NCBI GenBank assembly: GCA_038203875.1
Contig: JBBRDN010000117.1
Coordinates: forward strand, 1-13,587
DNA from: CANJSG01 sp038203875
GTDB taxonomy: Bacteria; Verrucomicrobiota; Verrucomicrobiia; Limisphaerales; CANJSG01
Direction of reading: 5' to 3'
DNA: 13,587 nucleotides
Shown one piece after another: positions 6,559-12,128 of this stretch. The notes beneath the pieces were generated by a model that worked only from the letters and a program-made list of their open reading frames with translations, searched no databases and was not told the DNA's origin. Position 1 is the stretch's first letter; the number at the start of each line of letters is the position of its first letter. The position numbers and the translations under genes were made by a program.

Positions 6559-8117
6559 AATCCCCGGAAGAAAAATCCAAGACCGAACATCCAAGACCGA
6601 ACATCCGAGGTGTCCGGCCCCCATCCCCCCTTCGGTTTTGGATGTTGAATGTTCGATGTTCGGTGTTTCCCAGCCTTCTCGTTGCCGGCTTGTCGTCCTT
6701 CGCCGCCGATTCAACCGCACCGGTCGGAACGCAATTGATTCCCTACAAGCCGGGGGTCTTCCGGCCCGATCCGGTCTACCCCCCCAACAGCTACGACGCT
6801 GACGAGCAGCTCAAGATCTACGGAGACAAGCGGGCCGTTCCCATGTCCCGGCCGTTAATAGAGCTCGGCCGCGAGCTCTATCGCGAAGGCCCGTTCAAGC
6901 CCGGCCGGGAGTTCCTCGGGAAGAAGAACCTCGTCTTCGCCAACCTGCTGGCGAGCGGCGACTGGCGGACGGCTGCAGCATGGAACGACACGGGCGCCGC
7001 AGACTTCGGCGTCGTCGCCACGCGTCTCAACCTCGACGTCGACCTCCGCATCACCGCGACCGAACGGGTCCACGCATTCTTTCGGCCGCTTGATCGGAAG
7101 GGCGAGTTCACCCGGGTCGAGTTCGGCCGAGCCAAGAACAAGGAAGAATTCAAACTGGACGGGAATCCCGAAGCCCTGTTCTTCGAGGGAGACCTTGGGG
7201 CGATCGGCTCCGGCATCACCGGACACAACTCGACCTTCGACCTGCCTTTCACCTTCGGGCTCATCCCGCTCATCTTCCAGAACGGCGTCTGGATGGAGGA
7301 CGCCTTCGTCGGCGGCGCCTTCAGCATTCCCGCGAAGAATTCGGCCCTCTTCGACTGGAGCAACTTCGACCTGACCTTCTTCGCCGGTTTCAACAAACTC
7401 ACCTCGCCCGCCTTCGTCGACGCCGGACGGCTGTCCGACGACCACGTGCAGATCTTCGGTGCGACGGCGTTCGTCGAGGCCAACCATGGCTACTGGGAGG
7501 CCGGCTACGCCTATCTGCGCGACGCGCGCGACGGCAAGGACGCCGGCTACCACAATCTCGCCCTCGGTTTCACCCGCCGTTACTTCGACCGCGTGTCGAA
7601 CTCCATCCGCGTCATCGGCAACTTCGGGCAGTCCGCGCAGCCGGGCGGACGCACGGCCAACGGCGCCCTGCTCCTGGTGGAGAACTCCCTCGTCACCAGC
7701 CTGCCTTCCACGCTGGTGCCGTATGCGAACTTCTTCGCCGGCTTCGACCGGCCCCAGTCCGCCGCGCGCGACGCCGGGGCCGGCGGAGTGCTCAAGAACA
7801 CGGGCATCCTCTTCGAGACCGACGGCCTCACCGGCTACCCCACGCTCGACTCCTCGGCCAACGACACCTACGGCGCGGCCTTCGGCCTGCAAAACCTCTT
7901 CAAGCTCGACCAGCAGATCGTCTTCGAGGCCGCGACGGTCCAGGTCATGGGCGACGCCGTCGGCCGCATCTCCCAGGGCGCGCAATACGGCGTCGGCATC
8001 CGCTACCAGCGTCCGCTGAACCACGCTTGGATTTTCCGCGCCGACGCCATGATGGGCTGGCGCGAAAACGACAAGGACATCTCAGGGGTGCGCGTGGAGC
8101 TGCGGCTCAAGTTTTGA
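6555..8117 (+). CDS. Outer-membrane beta-barrel (porin-like) protein
   Basis: This is a 520-residue protein of unrecognised family. The signal peptide core is about residues 28-52 (hydrophobic SLLVAGLSSFAA before DSTAP). The remainder is rich in alternating polar/aromatic strands joined by Gly/Asp/Asn turns, for example DVDLRITATERVHAFFRPL and FDLTFFAGFNKL. The C-terminus VRVELRLKF ends in Phe, as expected for BAM-assembled outer-membrane barrels. No CxxCH motif is present. Coupling to an exported multiheme cytochrome suggests a functional pair, possibly the barrel of a porin-cytochrome conduit; this is inference from context. The 5' end is odd: codons for residues about 8-38 are made of period-7 repeats in inverted orientation, giving an unusually long n-region or signal peptide start. 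Translation from Met30 (6642) is the alternative and would give a more ordinary signal peptide, MLNVRCSVFPSLLVAGLSSF. Confidence 0.82.
   Translation: MKSPEEKSKTEHPRPNIRGVRPPSPLRFWMLNVRCSVFPSLLVAGLSSFAADSTAPVGTQLIPYKPGVFRPDPVYPPNSYDADEQLKIYGDKRAVPMSRPLIELGRELYREGPFKPGREFLGKKNLVFANLLASGDWRTAAAWNDTGAADFGVVATRLNLDVDLRITATERVHAFFRPLDRKGEFTRVEFGRAKNKEEFKLDGNPEALFFEGDLGAIGSGITGHNSTFDLPFTFGLIPLIFQNGVWMEDAFVGGAFSIPAKNSALFDWSNFDLTFFAGFNKLTSPAFVDAGRLSDDHVQIFGATAFVEANHGYWEAGYAYLRDARDGKDAGYHNLALGFTRRYFDRVSNSIRVIGNFGQSAQPGGRTANGALLLVENSLVTSLPSTLVPYANFFAGFDRPQSAARDAGAGGVLKNTGILFETDGLTGYPTLDSSANDTYGAAFGLQNLFKLDQQIVFEAATVQVMGDAVGRISQGAQYGVGIRYQRPLNHAWIFRADAMMGWRENDKDISGVRVELRLKF
6575..6668. repeat. Inverted pair of period-7 repeats at the 5' end of the barrel gene
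   Basis: The left arm has two tandem copies of ATCCAAGACCGAAC (6575-6588 and 6589-6602). The right arm is four heptamers, GATGTTG, AATGTTC, GATGTTC and GGTGTTT (6641-6668). The reverse complement of the right arm contains ACCGAACATC, matching the left arm, so the whole can fold as an imperfect stem. The elements are translated as the start of the barrel protein. They belong to the same general repeat style as those in mutL. Confidence 0.8.
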
Positions 8118-8199
8118 ACCGGCGATGAGAAGGCCTTTCCCCACTTCCGCCAGTCCGCCGTGCGATGCCGATCGACTCTCCCTTTGGCCATAGCCTCTG

Positions 8200-9441
8200 A
8201 TGGACCAGCCTTTTCAAATCCTCGCCTGGCTTGCCCTGCTGATGCTGGCCGTCGTTTCGGCGCAGGTGATCGTGAACCAATACAGCCTCTTCCGCGCCGC
8301 CCAGTCCACCTCCGCGCTGGAGCGGGACTACCTGCGCGAACGCATCGGCCAGATCGCCGACCAACGCCGGTTCGAGCGCGAGAAGTCCGAGGCGTCATGG
8401 AACGGCTTCCGCAAGTTCCGCATTGTCGAAAAAGTGGCCGAGACGTCCGACATCATTTCGTTCCATCTCGCGCCGCATGACGGCAAACCCCTGCCGCCTT
8501 TCCTGCCCGGCCAGTATGTCACCTTCCAGCTCAACGTCGCCGGCCAGCCGCGCCCCGTCGTGCGCTGCTACTCGCTTTCTGAACGCCCCGGCGTGCCGGA
8601 CCGCTACCGCGTCACCATTAAGCGGGTCCCTGGCGGGGTCGGCTCGAACCATTTCCACGACACGCTCAAGGTCGGCGATATCGTCGACGCGAAGGCGCCC
8701 GCCGGCGGGTTCTGCCTCGATCTGCAGCGCCATGCACCGGTCGTATTGGTCGGCGGCGGCGTGGGCCTGACGCCCTTGCTCAGCATGTTGAACGCGATCA
8801 CCGTGACGGACGCCGAACGCGAGGTCTGGCTCTTCTTCGGCGTGCGGAACGGGTCCGAGCATCTCATGCGCGACCATCTTCGCTCGGTCGCCGAGAAGCA
8901 TCCCAACCTCCATCTCCACGTCTGCTACAGCCAGCCGTCGCCCGAGGACCTGGCCATGGAGCCGCCCGCATTCCAGCACTCGGGGCGCGTCTCCGTCGAC
9001 CTGTTGAAGCACGAACTGCCGGAGCGGCCGTTCGAGTATTACCTGTGCGGTCCGCCGGCGATGATGGGCGGGCTGGTCGCGGACCTGAAGACCTGGGGTG
9101 TGCCGGAGAACCGCATCTTCAACGAGGCGTTCGGCCCTTCCACCGTGCGCGCTCCGGCATTGCAGACCAACAGCACGACCACACCGGCGTTGAAGATCCA
9201 GTTCGGTCGCAGTGGCAAGACCTGCGCGTGGAATGCGGAGACGGGCTCCCTCCTGGACTTCGCCCTGAAGAACGGCGTGGCGATTGATTCAGGCTGTCGG
9301 GTCGGCAACTGTGGAACGTGCCTCGTGGCCATCAAGTCGGGCGAGGTGACGCACCTGCGCGAACCCGGAGTGACCGTCGAAAAAGGCTCCTGCCTCGCGT
9401 GCATCTCCGTTCCGAAGACGGCGTTGGTGTTGGACGCCTAG
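8200..9441 (+). CDS. Membrane-anchored NAD(P)H:ferredoxin-type reductase (FAD/NAD module plus [2Fe-2S])
   Basis: The 413-residue protein starts with one transmembrane helix (about 6-26) and a charged, probably coiled segment (36-66). An FNR-type reductase module resembling that of flavohemoglobins follows. It has the FAD motif RCYS (122-125), GGVGSNHFHD (145-154), the NAD(P) loop GGGVGLTPLLSM (185-196) and CGPPAMM (283-289). A C-terminal plant-type ferredoxin domain carries Cys366, Cys371, Cys374 and Cys401 (CRVGNCGTC and the final CIS). NqrF has the opposite order, with [2Fe-2S] before the FAD domain, so this is not a simple NqrF. The expected chemistry is transfer of electrons from NAD(P)H through FAD and [2Fe-2S] to a partner. 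With the anchor's N-terminus short, the catalytic part is most likely cytoplasmic. It lies 82 bp after the barrel gene on the same strand. The start is supported by the immediately following anchor, though no Shine-Dalgarno site is visible. Confidence 0.88.
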   Translation: MDQPFQILAWLALLMLAVVSAQVIVNQYSLFRAAQSTSALERDYLRERIGQIADQRRFEREKSEASWNGFRKFRIVEKVAETSDIISFHLAPHDGKPLPPFLPGQYVTFQLNVAGQPRPVVRCYSLSERPGVPDRYRVTIKRVPGGVGSNHFHDTLKVGDIVDAKAPAGGFCLDLQRHAPVVLVGGGVGLTPLLSMLNAITVTDAEREVWLFFGVRNGSEHLMRDHLRSVAEKHPNLHLHVCYSQPSPEDLAMEPPAFQHSGRVSVDLLKHELPERPFEYYLCGPPAMMGGLVADLKTWGVPENRIFNEAFGPSTVRAPALQTNSTTTPALKIQFGRSGKTCAWNAETGSLLDFALKNGVAIDSGCRVGNCGTCLVAIKSGEVTHLREPGVTVEKGSCLACISVPKTALVLDA

Positions 9442-9531
9442 GCGAAGACCGAAGCCACGAAGGCCAAAGGAAGCTCGAAGCTCGAACGGACTCATAAGGG
9501 AGCGCCCTCAAGCCGAGTCTGTCTGATTCCC

Positions 9532-9557
9532 AGCACCGGAGGCGCTCCTCCGGTGCT
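9532..9557. repeat. REP-like perfect hairpin, possible bidirectional terminator
   Basis: AGCACCGGAGG (9532-9542) and CCTCCGGTGCT (9547-9557) form a perfect 11-bp stem with a 4-base loop. It sits between convergent genes. The absence of a following T-run argues against a canonical intrinsic terminator, and a dispersed palindromic repeat is equally likely. Confidence 0.75.
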
Positions 9558-9577
9558 CGTCTCCGTCATCGGTTCAA

Positions 9578-9597
9578 CCCCGGGCTCACGACCGGGG
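9578..9597. repeat. Second GC hairpin (CCCCGG...CCGGGG)
   Basis: CCCCGG at 9578-9583 pairs with CCGGGG at 9592-9597 around an 8-base loop. It lies 20 bp from the stronger hairpin, and both look like parts of one composite intergenic repeat. Confidence 0.6.
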
Positions 9598-9693
9598 CTA
9601 CGGTCTTCCGCTGCTCGGCAGCTGGTTTGAAGACATGCCGACATTCAGGCTTCCGGATTCACCTTTCCTTCGGACCTTCGCGTTCGACCTTCG

Positions 9694-11307
9694 TCATTTC
9701 CATTTTGCCTGCGGAATTCGCAGATGGGTCACCGCTTCGGTATGGTAGCGATGGCACAGTCGGCAGTCCTGGCTGACCTTCGTCTTCCCGTGGCACTCGG
9801 TGCAGGATGCGGCCGTGACGCCGTGGAGAGTGCTCACGGGCGGGGATGACGGGAGGCTGAACTGGCGGTTGTAATCCACGGTCGCATCCATCGCATGGCA
9901 TTCGATGCAGGTTCGCAGTCCGAGATGGGTGCCATGGGCGAAACGGGTTTGGGCTTTGGTGGTTCGCGGCGCGTAGGTCCACGGGGTGGATTGTGCCGGT
10001 CCATCCAGCACGTGGCATTTCGCGCAGCGCCCCGGGCCCTTCTGCGGATGCCGGAGCTCGGCCTTGAATGGGGACGCGGGATCGGCCGCCGTGTGGTCGA
10101 GCCACGCGCGGAGCACGGGATCAGCGTGGCCCGCCGGGCGATGCCGCAATTCGGGCGTGAGGTCGTCGAACCAATACCAGCCGCTGACCGGCGCATTCTG
10201 CGAAAGACTGGGCGCTTCGCCTTTGAGCCAGGTTTTCAGCGGCGCGGCCAGGAGCTCATGGCTCAGGCCGGCGGTCAGCCGGGCGGCGTTGGTCGATGGA
10301 ACTGAAGGTGCGGGCAACTCCTTCGGGCCTTTGCCGGCAATGCCGCCGAGCAGGGCGCGCAGGCGTTCGCCGTAGACTTGGTTGGTGGCGGTCAACCGCG
10401 TGGCCATGAAGGGCGTTGCATCGGCGGCGTCGAGTTCCTGCGGTTTGGTCGCGGGATCCGGGAGGCGCAGAAGCGTCAGTTCGGTCTGGCGGGTCTGGAG
10501 CTCATGGCAGCGGGCGCACGACACGTCGAATCCGGCTGTGGTGACGTTGGGCCGGGATGGAGCCGACTCGTGGCAGGTCGCGCAGGTGACGATGGGACCA
10601 GAAGGATTCTCCGGCTTCTGGAAGTGGTCTTTGAAGTGCGATGCGTGGTCGAACTTGATGGTCGCGCGGGAGAGGCGCGGGAAGTTTGTGGGGAACGGAG
10701 GATGATCGAGATCGAAGCGTTGGAACTGCTGCTTGTGGCACGTCTGGCATTGGTCACCGGTCAGTCTGGAGATGTCCGCAAGCGATCCCTTGTGTTCCGT
10801 GTGGCATTGACGGCAGTCGGTCGTCTGAGGGCCCCGATGCGCGACGAAGGCGGCGTTGTGCGGCGTGGCGGCCGGACCCGCGAAGCTGTGGCAGCCTGAA
10901 CAGGCTTCGTTGAATCCGTGCGGCTTGATGACGGCCTTAAGCAATCCGGCCACGTCGCGTTCGTGGGCGTCGTGGCATGCGGCGCACCCGGCTTCGGCGG
11001 TGAAGGCGGCGTGGCTGGTCGAGAGCGGTCCGGGATCGGCTGAGCGTGGGCGCTTCGATCCCGTCGACCCGAAGTGGAAACCGGCGGCCAGCAGCAACGC
11101 GGTGGCGAGCGATGCCCAGACGGTGATCCATCCGCGACGCACGCGCAGGGTGGCACGGGGAACACACGGCAGTTCGCTTTGCGGACACGTGCCGTCCGGG
11201 TTGGGTCCTTCCGAACAGGGCGTTCCCCACTCCGCACCGCGTCCGCAACGATGACGGCAGTTCGGCCGTTCATAGCCGTCCGAAGGTGGTTTCGGAGGAG
11301 TGCTCAT
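9694..11307 (-). CDS. Membrane-anchored decaheme c-type cytochrome with N-terminal cysteine-rich segment
   Basis: The 537-residue protein has ten CxxCH motifs. Six lie in the N-terminal half (108-112, 136-140, 165-169, 187-191, 242-246, 264-268) and four near the C-terminus (428-432, 467-471, 502-506, 515-519). The two groups are separated by about 160 heme-free residues. A single transmembrane helix (about 60-79, WITVWASLATALLLAAGF) preceded by arginines places the hemes in the periplasm and residues 1-58 in the cytoplasm. That N-terminal segment carries Cys17, Cys21, Cys31, Cys41 and Cys48 with GP..DGTCP spacing, a possible metal site. The style resembles cytochrome c3/c7-like multiheme proteins. 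The start overlaps the stop of the cytochrome b gene (ATGA), so the two are coupled. The likely role is to receive electrons from the diheme b protein and pass them to periplasmic or outer-membrane partners. The terminal acceptor is unknown. Confidence 0.9.
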   Translation of the reverse strand: MSTPPKPPSDGYERPNCRHRCGRGAEWGTPCSEGPNPDGTCPQSELPCVPRATLRVRRGWITVWASLATALLLAAGFHFGSTGSKRPRSADPGPLSTSHAAFTAEAGCAACHDAHERDVAGLLKAVIKPHGFNEACSGCHSFAGPAATPHNAAFVAHRGPQTTDCRQCHTEHKGSLADISRLTGDQCQTCHKQQFQRFDLDHPPFPTNFPRLSRATIKFDHASHFKDHFQKPENPSGPIVTCATCHESAPSRPNVTTAGFDVSCARCHELQTRQTELTLLRLPDPATKPQELDAADATPFMATRLTATNQVYGERLRALLGGIAGKGPKELPAPSVPSTNAARLTAGLSHELLAAPLKTWLKGEAPSLSQNAPVSGWYWFDDLTPELRHRPAGHADPVLRAWLDHTAADPASPFKAELRHPQKGPGRCAKCHVLDGPAQSTPWTYAPRTTKAQTRFAHGTHLGLRTCIECHAMDATVDYNRQFSLPSSPPVSTLHGVTAASCTECHGKTKVSQDCRLCHRYHTEAVTHLRIPQAKWK

Positions 11308-12128
11308 CGTCCGTAGGCGTGGACCAGCAGGACATGCCAGACCACCAGGATCGTCGTCACTGCCGCCAGCGGCAGGTGCACGAGGAGCCAGCGCTTCATG
11401 ATCGATTGCGCAGCATGGTGAAAATCGATCTGGAGCTTTTCCTCCGCCAACGCGGCGAGGCTCTCAAGCCGCTCTCGTTCCACGGCGCCGAGGTATGGAC
11501 GCACCACTCCACACTGCTGGCGGACCCATGCCCGGGCGTGTTTGCTACCGAAGAACGCGTGGTTGATGAAGAAACGGGGCCGGCGGAAGAACCAGTGCAA
11601 CGTCTCCATGTAGTGCCTAGCGAGCGTGTCGTTGCCGGCGTCTCGGGTGGTGTCGAGCACGAGTTGGTCGGCGGCGTTTCGGAGACGGGCGATCTCGGCC
11701 GGTATATGTTCGTAGATGATCTCGAGGCCCGTATCGGCGAGTTGCCGGGGATAGGTCCGTTGCAGGAGCCATCCAACGATGCCCGAGGCCGAAAGCAGGT
11801 AGAATGCGGCGGCCAGCGCCTGCCGATGGGCGCCGGTCGGCCAGAGCGAACGCGTGTGGAGCCAGAAGAGGGCGATGGCCAGGAAACCACCGGCCACGTG
11901 CAGCCGCAGCCAGGCCGAGGCGCGGCCGAGCGGCAGCACGGAAAGTTTCTTGCGGGCGTTGAACGCGCCAAGCAGCACGAAGACGCCGAACAACCACCAG
12001 CCCGTGATCACCGCTGGATCGCCGAGCGTGCGCCGGGCCTGGGCTGACCACAGCCAAGGAACGCCAAGGAGCGTCAATGCCCCCACGATCAGCGGCAGCA
12101 GATGGATGGCTTTGCCGAAAGGACTCAT
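11304..12128 (-). CDS. Diheme cytochrome b-like integral membrane protein
   Basis: The 274-residue protein has five hydrophobic helices at about 8-26, 40-57, 74-93, 104-121 and 248-270. Helix 3 has His77 and His91, and helix 5 has His251 and His265. Both are H-x13-H pairs, and the two helices run in the same direction. This fits two bis-histidine b hemes stacked across the membrane, as in b6/b561-type cytochromes. Positive residues in the 58-73 loop (RKK, R) suggest it is cytoplasmic. That places the charged 126-residue segment 122-247 in the cytoplasm too and the C-terminus outside. This topology is inferred. ATGA overlaps join it to the Fe-S gene before it and to the decaheme gene after it. 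It probably carries electrons between the cytoplasmic Fe-S protein or quinol and the periplasmic decaheme. I do not recognise a named family, and a quinone site cannot be located by eye. Confidence 0.8.
   Translation of the reverse strand: MSPFGKAIHLLPLIVGALTLLGVPWLWSAQARRTLGDPAVITGWWLFGVFVLLGAFNARKKLSVLPLGRASAWLRLHVAGGFLAIALFWLHTRSLWPTGAHRQALAAAFYLLSASGIVGWLLQRTYPRQLADTGLEIIYEHIPAEIARLRNAADQLVLDTTRDAGNDTLARHYMETLHWFFRRPRFFINHAFFGSKHARAWVRQQCGVVRPYLGAVERERLESLAALAEEKLQIDFHHAAQSIMKRWLLVHLPLAAVTTILVVWHVLLVHAYGR

Larger units (their letters stand above)
9442..9693. other. Convergent intergenic region with hairpins and period-7 repeats
   Basis: These 252 bp lie between the 3' ends of two convergent operons. 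The left edge (9447-9489) reads as heptamers, including AAGCTCG twice in tandem. The centre carries two GC-rich hairpins. The right edge (about 9661-9700) repeats TTCG-containing units roughly every 7 bases. No gene is convincing. The region plausibly helps end transcription from both sides, although no T-tract follows the hairpins. Confidence 0.65.

Noticed and set aside
5287..6720. 477-codon minus-strand open frame opposite the pentaheme cytochrome
   Set aside because: The opposite strand carries five CxxCH motifs and a signal peptide, and the antisense translation has no recognisable features.
6855..8024. 389-codon minus-strand open frame opposite the barrel gene
   Set aside because: It is an antisense shadow with a low-complexity Glu/Gly/Val-rich translation. 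The plus-strand product has barrel features and a terminal Phe.
11286..12047. 253-codon plus-strand open frame opposite the cytochrome b gene
   Set aside because: The minus strand encodes five membrane helices with paired histidines and is ATGA-coupled on both sides.
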